From Tupaia tana (Eukaryota; Chordata; Mammalia; Scandentia; Tupaiidae): a stretch of DNA of 64,000 nt. Shown here in pieces: positions 35,333 through 44,969 of the stretch. The stretch is taken from positions 42,749,102 to 42,813,101 of the forward strand of contig JAKSZU010000020.1 in NCBI GenBank assembly GCA_026018925.1. The letters are read 5' to 3'. Under the pieces are notes generated by a model that made no database searches, had not been told where the DNA came from, and worked only from the letters and a program-made list of their open reading frames with translations. The translations under genes were made by a program, and so were the position numbers. Position 1 is the stretch's first letter; each line of letters starts with the position of its first letter.

Positions 35333-35656
35333 CTTTAATGTTGTGGTAAGCAGAATGATGTTCTCTATACTGTCCCCAGAGACACCCACACCCTAACCCT
35401 GGAACCTGTGAGTACGGTATGTTTTATGGCAAAAGGGAATTAAGGTTGCTTCTCTGGTGAGTTTATGATAGGGAGATTATCCTAGATTTTTCTGGGTCGA
35501 CCCCCTACAATTGCAAAGTCTTTGAAGATAGAAACAAAAAAGATTAAAGAGAAAGAGTAATGTGATGTGGAAAGAATGACTTGCCTTGACATGGCTGGCT
35601 TTGAAGACAGAAGAGGGGGGCCACAAGCCAAGGAATGTGGGAAGCCTTCTGGGATC
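35333..35656 (+). mobile_element. MLT1-type (ERVL-MaLR) LTR fragment
   Basis: 'cctaaccctggaacctgtga', 'ttatggcaaaagggaattaa', GGGAGATTATCCTAGAT and 'ggctttgaagacagaag ... ccacaagccaaggaatg' follow the MLT1 LTR order. The LTR is cut at 35656 where HAL1 copy 2 begins. It is an ancient non-coding retrovirus-like remnant. Confidence 0.85.
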
Positions 35657-35659
35657 CCA

Positions 35660-36887
35660 AGAAAATATCTCTCCCCTAAGGGAAAAGAACAATACCTCAT
35701 CACCCACAGGCAGTAAGTAGAATTCATGGAAATGTCTGATAAAGACTTCAGAATATTCATAGTGACAAAACTAAATGAGATGCAAGAGCTGAGCTATAAT
35801 GGACTCCAGAAGATACAGGAGAAAAGAGATGAAGAGTTCCAGGAGGTGTTGAAGTTCTTTCATGATCTGAAAGAGGAAATACACACCATAAAAAATAATC
35901 AAATGGAGCTATTAGAGATGAAAGCTGTCCTTCAGGAAATCAAAACATCCCTCAAAAGTATTAAAAGAAGATTAGTCCATGCAGAAAATCGAATCTTAGA
36001 TGTTGAAGGCCAAACCTCTGATTTAGAAAAAAACAACCAAAACAACCCGAGGAAATAACCCCCCAAAATGAGAATACTATATGAGAAATACTAGACAGCA
36101 TTAAGCACCCAAACATCCAGATAATTGGTATCCCAGAAGGTGAGGAAACTAATAAGGTCATTGATCATCTATTCCATAACATCTTGGAAGAGGCACCAGC
36201 AGTTAGCATAATGGCTATGTCGCTGAACTCCCATGTAGTCGACTGCGGTTTGAATTTCGGACCTGATGGCTTAAACTCACGCCGGCGCGTGTGCGTGTGT
36301 GCCCAAGATATCAAGAGGAGAATGGAGGAGAAGGGATTGTGGTGTGGTCATCTCCCCTGGGGGGTTATTTCTCGCTTTCTGTCTCTCTGTCTCTCTCTGT
36401 CTTTCTGGCGAGCACATGCACCCTATAGCAAAAACCTCTAAAAAAAAAAATCTTGGAAGAAAACTTTCCAAATCTAAAGAGGCATTCAAATATCCAAGAA
36501 ATACAAAGGACCCCTAATAGAATCAACCCAAGAAGATCTTCTCCAAGGCATGTCAGAGCCAGACTGGTCAAATTTACAGATAAAGATGAAAATAAGATAC
36601 TAAAATTGGCAGGAGAGAAACGTCAGGTTACTTATACAGGTTATCCCATCAGGCTAACCTCAGACCTCTCTTCAGAAACAATGCGAGCAAGGAAAGAATG
36701 GGAAAATATACTCAAAGTATTAAGTGAAAACCAGTTTCAACCAAGAATACTATACCTGGCAAGATTATCTTTCATATGGAAGGAGAGAATAAAAACATTC
36801 TCAGATAAACAAGACCTGAAAGAATTTGCCAGTAGCAGACCCACTCTTCAGGAAGTTCTGAAAGGAGTGTTCTACCAGGAAAACTAG
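35660..36887 (+). pseudogene. L1 ORF1p-like frame interrupted by a SINE (HAL1 copy 2)
   Basis: The first part (35726-36058, MEMSDKDFRIF onwards) carries the coiled-coil region and ends at a TAA. After the SINE, the frame from 36453 (ENFPNLKRHS) covers the RRM remainder and the C-terminal domain (IRLTSDLSSETM, ARKEWENI, FYQEN) to the stop at 36885-36887. The C-terminal half is still open. The whole is non-functional because of the stop and the 258-bp insertion. Confidence 0.88.
36192..36449 (+). mobile_element. tRNA-headed SINE, type A, inside HAL1 ORF1
   Basis: TSD ATCTTGGAAGA at 36181-36191 and 36450-36460 splits the ORF1 sequence exactly. Head lacks the leading GGGA. Body and tail are normal. 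Confidence 0.95.
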
Positions 36888-37235
36888 ACACATACAGAAA
36901 TAAGGGAACAAAGGCAGCCAGGAAAATGACCAATTAATGCTAGAGACAAGAAATATCAATAACAACATTGAATGTTAACTTCCGGGATTTAAACAGAAAG
37001 ATTGGCCCACAGAAACACTGCATATTCAGCAGAAGAGAGTTAGAACATAAGACTCAACTGGCAAAATAGAATTTTATGACTTTTGAGTAAAACGTTACTG
37101 ATTTTTTAAAATGTGCTTTGTTTTCCCAATTTAAACATTTTACTTTCTTTTGAGTTGTTGATAGGTTCAGCAATTTGTTAAAATATTTTTCTTGTTTGTT
37201 TCTGTAAATGGAAACAAATTTTCTTCCTTCCTGAC

Positions 37236-37757
37236 TCCTCTTGAATTGGAAATATTTGGGAGTATTCTTATTTTGTAGCAGAAGGGTTATTTGCATAAGT
37301 TCAAGAATGCTTGTTGCATTGAATCAGAAATTGGAAAAACTCATTATTGGACAGGACTTTGACTGTAATGTCATACCTGAAGATCAATCAGAAAACTATG
37401 GAACTAAGGTGGATCTAAGTAAGCCAACAGGAGCTCTAAGAAAGATGGCCTGGCACCATAAATAGTTCTGCCTGGCAGAGAGGATTAGAGAAGCCATATG
37501 AAAGAATTTGTACCATAAAATAACCTGGGCTTTTCCAGCCCAGCATTTTAGTCAGTAGAGATTGTAAAAGAGCAACCAACCAGAGAATTATCTTGAGAAA
37601 GACTTTGAAGGAAGAAAAAGAGACTGATCTTTGCTAGCAGATGTTATGTCACAGAATACTTGATAGGCAGGGCTGAATTGAGAAGGTTTATGTGTGACTA
37701 GTGTGCTGGGTTATTTGCTTCTCAACAATTTGAGTAGTTGACAATTTGTAAATATTT
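37236..37757. other. Unassigned sequence between two HAL1 copies
   Basis: A 74-codon frame at 37241-37465 has ordinary amino-acid composition but matches nothing I know. No repeat identified. Confidence 0.35.
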
Positions 37758-37771
37758 TCTCAAAAATATTT
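37758..37771 (+). repeat. Target-site duplication of HAL1 copy 3 (left)
   Basis: TCTCAAAAATATTT, identical to 40447-40460. Confidence 0.9.
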
Positions 37772-38790
37772 TTTTTTGTATTTATTTATTTATTTATTTA
37801 TTTTATTTATTTGCATTCATTCTCTGAACATCATTACCGCATACAAAATGAGATTTTCCATCCAAATTACACTATATATTGTCTCAATCAAGCACATCAA
37901 CAAGCATGTTATTGTCAGCAAATGATCTTCCATTTCTTGTCTTCTGTATGTTTTGCTTTTTTCCCCCCATCCTAGATTCTCTATCTCTTACCCTCTGCCA
38001 TCTCCCACTCTCCTCCCACAGTCTCTGGTATCTATGTTTGCTTTCTATACTGTTTTCTCCTCACATTTTATTGTAACGCCAAAGACCCTAATCAATCCAA
38101 ATACCCTCATAGCAAACACAGGTGATACCCACATTTCCATGAACACAAGTCTTACTTTACGCATCCTATAAAGTAGCACCTAGCTGTGGCTACATATCCT
38201 ACTGCAGTCATTGAATATATATATATTTTTTTTTCTGAAACTTTTTTTTTGTAACTCAATTTACATTCCTTCCCTAAGCTTCATCACAGCATACAAAATG
38301 CAATCTCCCATCCAGTACACACTGCATAGTGATACAATCATGAACATTACAAAAAAATTTTCCATTACTAGTTCCTAGAATTACTTCCACTCCTCTTTCT
38401 GACCCTCTGTCCCTTCCCACCCTCCTCTCACACCACCTCCGGTGTCTACAATTGTCCTTCATTCCCTTCCCACCCACATTGCATTGATCACACAATTTCC
38501 TACATAATCTAACTACTTTCAATGGTGAGTTCACTCATTACTACTAAGAAAACCAGTTATAACTTAACTCAAAGAAATGTCAAGGAACTTTGCTTAAAGC
38601 CAGGAAACAAGTTAGGATTCTGTTCAAATGGAAGGTGCATGAACCTATCAGTCTCATGTACTTTTATCTTCTGTTCTGGTTCAATTTTCCTGATTAAATT
38701 CTGGGATATAATATTCAAATTCAGACTTGTCCCTCTGATTAAGTTGGCCACTTTCATAGTTTTTGGACTCTTATTTCCGTGTATCTGTGT

Positions 38791-39792
38791 TTAATTTTCT
38801 TGATACAGCACACCCTTGAGAACTTCTTGGAGATCTGGTCTGGTGCTGGTAAATTCTTTCAGGTTTTGTTTATCTGAGAATGTTCTTGTCTTTTCTTCCC
38901 ACCTGAAAGATAATCTTGCCGGGTACAGTATTCTTGGCTGAAATTGCTTCTCTCGTAACACTTTGAATATATTTTCCCATTCTCTCCTCGCTCGCATTGT
39001 TTCCGATGAGAGATCTGCTGTTAGCCTGATGGGATGTCCTTTGTAGGTAACTTGATGTTTCTCTCTTGCCAATCTTAGTATCTTGTCTTTGTCTGCGGTT
39101 TTGGTCAACCTGGCTATAATGTGTCTTGGAGAAGATCTTCTTGGGTTGATTCTATTTGGGGTCCTTTGTATTTCCTGGGACTGGATCTTCGAATGCCTCT
39201 CTAGGTTTGGAAAGTTTTCTTGCAGGATTTCATGGAATAGATTATCAATGCCCTTATGGGTCTCTTCACCTTCTGGAATGCCAATTATCCGGACATTTGG
39301 ACGTTTGATGGTATCCAGTACTTCTCGCATATCATTCTCAAATTTTTGAGCCATTTTCTCAGTCTTCGTGGTGGACTTTTCTAAGCCAGCCATTTTCTCT
39401 TCTACATCTGAGATTCTATTTTCTGAATGATCTAGTCTGCTTTTAATACTTTCAAGGGAGATTTTGACTTCTTGTATTATAGACTTGATCTCTAGCAGTT
39501 CCGTTTGAGTCTTTTGTAAAGTGTGTAATTCCTCTTTTAGATCTTGCAAGAATTTCCTCATCTCCTGGAACTCGGCAACTTCTTTCTCCTTTCTCTTTAG
39601 CAGTTCATTATCTCTCTTTTCTTCCATCTCTGTTAGCTTCGACATTACGAATGCTCTAAATTCCTTATCAGACATTTCCATGACTTTCACCGAACTGCTT
39701 GTGGATAAAGGAGAGTTACTCTTTTCCATTGGAGGAGAGGTATTTTCTCGTTTTCCCATATTTCTCGTGATCCGACGGTGATTTCTTGTCAT
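38791..39792 (-). CDS. LINE-1 ORF1p-like protein, intact, 333 aa
   Basis: ORF1p binds its own RNA as a trimer, acts as a nucleic-acid chaperone and forms cytoplasmic L1 ribonucleoprotein. The protein has a basic N-terminus (MTRNHRRITRNMGKRENTSP) and a long charged heptad-rich coiled coil at about residues 40-150 (EMEEKRDNELLKRKEKEVAE region). The RRM-type domain lies at about 155-250 (VRIIGIPEGEE as the first strand, PRHIIARLTK as the RNP1-like strand). The C-terminal domain lies at about 250-330, with IRLTADLSSETM, RARREWENIF and YPARLSF conserved. Length is close to the 338 aa of human ORF1p. The first ATG fits the upstream 5' UTR boundary and is shared with copy 4. There is no ORF2 downstream. 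Any retrotransposition needs L1 ORF2p from elsewhere. Expression cannot be judged here. Confidence 0.92.
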   Translation of the reverse strand: MTRNHRRITRNMGKRENTSPPMEKSNSPLSTSSSVKVMEMSDKEFRAFVMSKLTEMEEKRDNELLKRKEKEVAEFQEMRKFLQDLKEELHTLQKTQTELLEIKSIIQEVKISLESIKSRLDHSENRISDVEEKMAGLEKSTTKTEKMAQKFENDMREVLDTIKRPNVRIIGIPEGEETHKGIDNLFHEILQENFPNLERHSKIQSQEIQRTPNRINPRRSSPRHIIARLTKTADKDKILRLAREKHQVTYKGHPIRLTADLSSETMRARREWENIFKVLREKQFQPRILYPARLSFRWEEKTRTFSDKQNLKEFTSTRPDLQEVLKGVLYQEN

Positions 39793-40063
39793 CTGATGAA
39801 TGGCGTGTTTCTTTCAAATTCTTGAAGTTAAGCCTCAATGTTCAGGAGCAAGCAGACAGAGGTGTTCTAGAATCGGATTGCCGTTCTGTAGTGATAGCTG
39901 GTGCAGCAGATTCAGTAGATATTGGGTGGAGAGACAAGAAAAAGGAAAATGAAAAAGAGAGAGAGAAACAACAACAAAAAGAGAGAAAAAAGACAAAAAA
40001 ATAAAAAATTATAATTGCTTTTCGTTTTTTTTTTTTTAAGAAAAAAATCACAAAATAGAAAAC

Positions 40064-40090
40064 CGCGCGGCGCGCAAAGCGCGCCGTGCG
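40064..40090 (-). repeat. CpG-rich inverted repeat in the HAL1 copy 3 5' UTR
   Basis: The arms 40064-40075 and 40079-40090 pair at 11 of 12 positions around an AAA loop and hold nine or so CpGs. Copy 1 has only a short CpG-decayed equivalent at about 6218-6235. Confidence 0.8.
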
Positions 40091-40134
40091 AAATATCTAG
40101 TTCCCAGTATCCATGTGGATTCTTCTCAGAGAAT
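40090..40134 (-). repeat. Internal copy of the HAL1 5' UTR repeat block
   Basis: 45 bases identical to 40403-40447. The spacing of 313 bases suggests one complete 5' monomer plus the start of a second. Confidence 0.85.
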
Positions 40135-40402
40135 GGCTCAACTCTCCTGCCTGGGAGAAAGGAGCAGAAGGGCTTATTAACAAAACAAAAGATGGAGCTG
40201 AGAGCCAGAGAGAAATTCTACCTTTAAAAAAATCGTAAAAAGGAAAAATTACCAAAAAAAAATGAGGAGACAGGAGCAGAGAGAGACAGAGACCTCAGAG
40301 ACACAGGGACAGGGATAGAAGGCCAGAGGGGCTCCCTACCACACTAGCTTTGCTTGCTGGAGGCTGAATTATGAGTAGAAAATCTTCATTTCTCCTGTGC
40401 CT

Positions 40403-40447
40403 GAAATATCTAGTTCCCAGTATCCATGTGGATTCTTCTCAGAGAAT
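40403..40447 (-). repeat. Terminal copy of the HAL1 5' UTR repeat block
   Basis: Identical to 40090-40134. It forms the 5' end of the element, next to the TSD. Confidence 0.85.
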
Positions 40448-40460
40448 CTCAAAAATATTT
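40447..40460 (+). repeat. Target-site duplication of HAL1 copy 3 (right)
   Basis: TCTCAAAAATATTT, identical to 37758-37771. The first base may belong to the element. Confidence 0.9.
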
Positions 40461-40549
40461 AAAACCATACTGTTTCTGTTTTTAGAGAGTCACAAACAAA
40501 ATTATAAGAAATATTTTGAATATTATCTTTCAAATTCAGTATTTTGAAA

Positions 40550-40812
40550 TTTTTTTTTCTTTTTTTGGAGAGGTTTTTGCTGTAGGGCATGTGCGCTCAC
40601 CAGACAGAGAGAGACAGAGAGAAAGAAAGTGAGAAATCACCCCCCGGGGGGATGGTCATGCCACAATCCCTTCTCTTCCATTCTCCTCTCGGGATCTTAG
40701 ACATGCATGCACACGCACCTGGCGTGAGTTTAAGCCACCAGGTCTGGGACTTGAACTGCGGTCGACTACGTGGGAGTCCAGAGACATAGCCACTACGCTA
40801 ACTGCTGGTCCC
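40550..40812 (-). mobile_element. tRNA-headed SINE, type A (first of twin insertions)
   Basis: Flanked by CAGTATTTTGAAA at 40537-40549 and 40813-40825. Complete body and head. Some CpG decay relative to its neighbour. Confidence 0.95.
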
Positions 40813-40825
40813 CAGTATTTTGAAA

Positions 40826-41103
40826 AAATTTTTTTTCTTTTTCTTTTTTTTGGAGAAATTTTCGCTATAGGGCGTGTCCGCTTGCCAGACAGACAGAGAG
40901 AGACATAGAGACAGAAAGCGAGAAATCACCCCCCAGAGGGGATGGTCACGCCGCAATCTGTTCTCCTCCATTCTCCTCTCGGGATCTTGGGCACGCACGC
41001 ACACGCGCCTGGCATGAGTTTTAAGCCACCGGGTCCAGGACGCGAACCGCGGTCGACTACATGGGAGTCCAGCGACATAGCCATTACGCTAACTGCTGGT
41101 TCC
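40826..41103 (-). mobile_element. tRNA-headed SINE, type A (second of twin insertions)
   Basis: Flanked by the same CAGTATTTTGAAA at 40813-40825 and 41104-41116. Its sequence differs from the SINE at 40550-40812 at many CpG and non-CpG sites, so it is a separate insertion and not a tandem duplicate. Confidence 0.95.
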
Positions 41104-41169
41104 CAGTATTTTGAAATTTTGAAGGTTGTTTATTAACTGTCAAGAACTATGGAGTATGAGCAATTTGTT

Positions 41170-41432
41170 GTTTTTTTTTTTTTTTGAGAGATTTTTGCTG
41201 TAGGGTGCAAGCTCTTGCCGGAAAGACAGAGAGAGACAGAGAGACAGAAAGTGAGAAATCACCCCCTAGGGGGCATGGCCATGTCGCAATCCTTTCTCCA
41301 TTCTCCTCTAGGGATCTTGGGCACACACGCACATGTGTCCGGCGTGATTTCAAGCCACCGGGTCGGGGACACAAACCGCGGTCGACTACATAGGAGCCCA
41401 GCGACATAGCCATTATGCCAGCGGCTGATCCC
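41170..41432 (-). mobile_element. tRNA-headed SINE, type A
   Basis: Third consecutive minus-strand type A copy. The palindrome complement CACCCCCTAGGGGGCATGG is slightly altered. Head ends AGCGGCTGATCCC. No clear TSD. Confidence 0.9.
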
Positions 41433-41449
41433 AATGTCTGAGCCATTTT

Positions 41450-41720
41450 AAAAACATATTTCTTATAATTAACTGTAAACAGAAATGCTGAAAAAAATGA
41501 AAGAAGAAAGAGACATACAGAAGAAGAAAGGAGAATGGAAAGGAGAAGAAAAAATGAACCAAAAATAAAATAAAGAATAAAGGGAGAAAAAGAGAAAAAA
41601 AAGAGAAGTAAATAAAAGATAAAAAGAAAAAAGACAGAAAGGAAGGAAGAGAAGACTTCAGGTAGGTGCATGTTATGAATAAAGGTATAGTGCATGCCAG
41701 ATGCCATGGGGCAGCACAAG
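41450..41720. repeat. Purine-rich repeat of unknown family, copy 1
   Basis: 'aaaacatatttcttataatt' at one end, a long A/G-rich middle, then 'agaagacttcaggtaggtgc' and ATGAATAAAGGTA at the other. The same order occurs at 46748-47177. Family and orientation unknown. Confidence 0.6.
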
Positions 41721-42245
41721 CTTCGGAGTGGACGGTGGGCTACCCTGATTCTCGACAACTGAGCACTGACTTTTGGCCCTGGTTTAAAACCTTAATCATG
41801 ATTATATGTTATGCAATTATCTATGGCCTCTTACTAAAACCAGTCACAGTATGGAGGCTTACAATAACAATATATTGCCATCTCACGTTTTTCTGTGAGC
41901 TGACTGCCTGGCTGGACGGTCCTGGCTTGGGATCTTCCATGCAGATGCAGGCAGAGACCAACTGGAGTCCCCTGAAGTCCTGACTGAGCTTTTCACAGGA
42001 TGACTCATTCAAATGTCTGGTAGTGATGGCCACTGTTGGCCAGACCCCTGGGTGTGACCTCTTTACATGCTTCCTCACTGCATAGCAGCCGCAGGGGAGT
42101 CCGACTTCTTTGTTGGTGGTGAAGACAGTAGGAAAAACACAACTGTTTTTTCTTTTCTTCCACATTTTATTGATTCACAAAATACCTTAAACTAAAAATA
42201 TGGACAAAACTGGAGTCTAGTTACAAGTGCACTGTGATTTTCTTC
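41721..42245. other. Unassigned sequence
   Basis: No gene. A 22-base match (CCACATTTTATTGATTCACA and on, 42160-42181) to the HAL1 copy 4 tail (42550-42571) suggests an extra HAL1 scrap. Otherwise unrecognised. Confidence 0.4.
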
Positions 42246-42409
42246 TGAAACATTTTTTAAAATTAATTAATTTACCTTCATTCCCTGAGCATTGTCATCG
42301 CACAATACAAAATGTGATTTCCTACCCAAAATATACTGCGTAGTGGCTTAATAGTACATGTTATCATCAATAATTTTCCATTTCTAGTTCCATATATATA
42401 TATTTCTAG

Positions 42410-42412
<3 letters not shown>

Positions 42413-42466
<54 letters not shown>
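42413..42466. repeat. (AT)n microsatellite inside HAL1 copy 4
   Basis: About 27 AT units within the 3' tail module. A duplicated TTTCTAGTTC flank at about 42381 and 42403 suggests slippage. Confidence 0.95.
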
Positions 42467-42470
<4 letters not shown>

Positions 42471-43111
42471 CTTTATTTCTCACCCTCTGCAATTTCCCAC
42501 CCTCCTCCCACACTATCTCAGGCGTCTACAGTTGTTTTCATTCCTTTTTCCCCCACATTTTATTGATTCACAAATTTCTTAAATAATCTAACTACTGTCA
42601 ATAGCAAGTTCAGCTGGTATAGACATATCTGTGAACACATGTCTGACTTTAGGCGTGAAACTCTGAGTAGAATGAATATACTATAAGGTAGCACTTAGCT
42701 GATGCTATATAGCTTACTATGGTCATTAAATAGTTATTTTTAAATATATTTTTTAATTTCAAGAAAAGCAGTTTTATCAAAGAAATGCTAAGGAACTTTG
42801 CCTAAAACTTAAAGCCAGGAAACAGGTTAGGATTCTGTTCAAATAGTAGGTACGTGAACCTATTGGCAGCTCAAGATAGGACAAAAATCCTTAAAACCGT
42901 AAAACAAAGCCTAGAAGAAAATCAGCAATGTTTTTGTCAAAAGTCATAAAATGCTATTTCACCAGTTCAGTCTCATGTACTTAATCTATTTTCTGTTGTG
43001 GTTTGATCTTCCCAATTAAATTCTGGGATATACTATTCAACTCCAGACTTGTCCTTATGATTACATTGGCCCTTTTCTTAGTTTTGAACTTTTATTTCTG
43101 TGTGTCTATAT

Positions 43112-44111
43112 TTAATTTTCCTGATATAGCACTCCCTTGAGAACTTCTTGGAGATCTGGTCTGGTGTTGGTAAATTCTTTCAGGTTTTGTTTATTTGAGA
43201 ATGTTCTTGTCTTTTCTTCCCATATGAAGGATAATCTTGCTGGGTACAGTATTCTTGGTTGAAATTGCTTTTCCCTTAACACTTTGAATATATTTTCCCA
43301 TTCTTTCCTTGCTCACATTGTTTCCGATGAGAGGTCTGCTGTTAGCCTGATGGAATATCCTTTGTAGGTAACTTGATGTTTTTCTCTTGTCAATCTTAGT
43401 AGCTTGTCTTTGTGGTTTTGGTCAATCTGGCTATAATGTGTCTTAGAGAAGATTATCCTCTTGGGTTGATTCTATTTGAGATCCTTTGTATTTCTTGGGA
43501 CTGGATCTTTTAATGCCTCTTTAGATTTGGAAAGTTTTCTTACAGGATTTCATGGAATAGATTATCAATGCCCTTAGGAGTCTCTTCACCTTCTGGGATA
43601 CCAATTATCTGGATGTTTGGGTGTTTGATGGTATCTAGTATTTCTCATATGTTATTCTCATTTTTGGGGGCAATTTTCTCAGTCTTTGAGGTAGATTTTT
43701 CTCAGCCAACGATTCTATCTTCTACATTTGAGATTCGATTTTCTGTCAGATGTAATCTGCTTTTAATACTTTCAAGGGAGGTTTTGACTTCCTGTATTAC
43801 AGCCTTCATCTCTAACAGGTCCCTTTGATTCTTTTTAGAGTATGTATTTCCTCTTTCAGATCTTGCAAGAATTTCCTCACCTCCTGGAACTCATCAGCTC
43901 CTTTCTCCTGCCTCTTCTGCAGTTCATTGTCTCTCTTCTCTTCCATCTCTATTAGCTTTGTCACTATGAGTATTCTAAATTCTTTATCAGATATTTCCAT
44001 GAGTTTCCTTGTACTGTCTGAGGATGAAGAGGAGTTATTCTTTTCCCTTGGAGGAGAGGTATTTTCTTGCTTTCCCATATTTCTTGTGACCCTGTGGTGA
44101 TTTTTAGTCAC
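43112..44111 (-). pseudogene. L1 ORF1p-like frame, degenerate (HAL1 copy 4)
   Basis: Starts MTKNHHRVTRNMGKQENTS, like copy 3, and stays open through the first 99 codons (to 43812). It then has frameshifts and stops through the RRM and C-terminal regions. The end is placed at the TTA of 43112, by match to the copy 3 stop. Confidence 0.88.
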
Positions 44112-44613
44112 CTGATGAATGGTGAGTTTCTTCCTAATTCTTGAAATTTAATCTGAGCATTCAGAGGTGTGCAGAACGAGATGATCGGCAATCTCTCTTC
44201 CATTCTGTTTTCACTCTTTGATTCAGTGGGAATAGAGGAATATTTTGACCCTAATCATATTCAGATGTTTGGTTCCTGTTCACTTGTAAGAAGAGATTGG
44301 GCAGTCAATGAATAAAGATAAAGAAAAAAGGAAAAGAATTAGAGAAGAGAAAAGAATGAAAAAAATAAAATGAAAAAGAAGAAAGAAAAAAAGATACTAA
44401 AAAACATTAGATTTTAATTTTAAAAAGCAAAAAATGAAAACCCCAAAAAATGAGAGCCCAGAGAATACTTTATCTTAAAAACAAATAAAAAAAGTTAAAA
44501 GTCACAGGGAGATACAGCAAAACAGAGAGAAATGGAGAGAAGGAAACAGAAGTAGCCCTAGCTCCTAGAAATAAATCTGGAGGAAGAAGTCTCAGTAGAA
44601 AAATCTTCATTTT

Positions 44614-44890
44614 CTTTTCCTTTCTTTTTTTTTTTTTGAGAGGTTTTCACTATAGGGCGCGTGTGCTCGCCAGACAGACAGAGAGAGACATAGAGTCACA
44701 AAGCGAGAAATCACCCCCCCCAGGGGGGAAGATCATGCCGTAATCCCTTCTCCTCCATATTCCTCTCCGGATCTTGGGCACGCACACACACGCGCCCGGC
44801 ATGAGTTTTAAGCCACCGGGTCCGGGACGCGAACCGCGGTCGACTACATGGGAGTCCAGTGACATAGCCATTACGTTAACTGCTGGTTCC
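44614..44890 (-). mobile_element. tRNA-headed SINE, type A, young, inside HAL1 copy 4
   Basis: TSD CTTCATTTT (44605-44613 and 44891-44899). Keeps many CpGs (GGACGCGAACCGCGGTCGAC). Inserted in the HAL1 5' UTR. Confidence 0.93.
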
Positions 44891-44969
44891 CTTCATTTTT
44901 GGTCAAGGGAAGCAATATTTCAGAGGTCAAGTTCAGTATCCATCTCAGGATCCAACTATTTTTTCAAAC

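Larger units (their letters stand above)
35657..37235 (+). mobile_element. HAL1-like element, copy 2, 5' truncated
   Basis: Begins inside the ORF1 N-terminal coding region, right after the MLT1 fragment. It runs through ORF1 and about 350 bases of the same 3' UTR as copy 1 ('tagaattttatgacttttga' segment at about 37067). No ORF2 follows ORF1. A type A SINE is inserted at 36192-36449. The 3' end near 37235 is an estimate from loss of similarity. Oldest-looking of the four copies. Confidence 0.8.
37772..40446 (-). mobile_element. HAL1-like (ORF2-less LINE-1) element, copy 3, full length with intact ORF1
   Basis: About 2675 bp between perfect 14-bp TSDs (37758-37771 and 40447-40460). Read on the minus strand: 5' UTR of about 650 bases with a 45-bp block repeated 313 bases apart and a CpG hairpin, then ORF1 (39792-38791), then a 3' UTR of about 1 kb. 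The 3' UTR has two related modules (a, 38520-38243; b, 38060-37785) and ends in a TAAATAAATAAA-type tail. There is no ORF2. Intact ORF1, intact ends and intact TSDs make it the youngest copy here and a candidate source-type element. Confidence 0.93.
42246..44962 (-). mobile_element. HAL1-like element, copy 4, decayed
   Basis: Minus-strand copy with 5' UTR (about 44962-44112, split by a SINE), degenerate ORF1 (44111-43112) and a 3' UTR with one tail module only, in contrast to two in copies 1 and 3. An AT microsatellite sits inside the module. Ends estimated; TSDs not found. No ORF2. Confidence 0.85.

Noticed and set aside
37241-37465. 74-codon frame between HAL1 copies as a possible exon
   Set aside because: Composition is plausible but there is no family match, and its position right after a LINE 3' UTR makes chance more likely.
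41147-41758. 203-codon minus-strand frame, Phe/Leu-rich
   Set aside because: Joins a SINE body to the pyrimidine-rich complement of the unnamed repeat. Low complexity, not a membrane protein.
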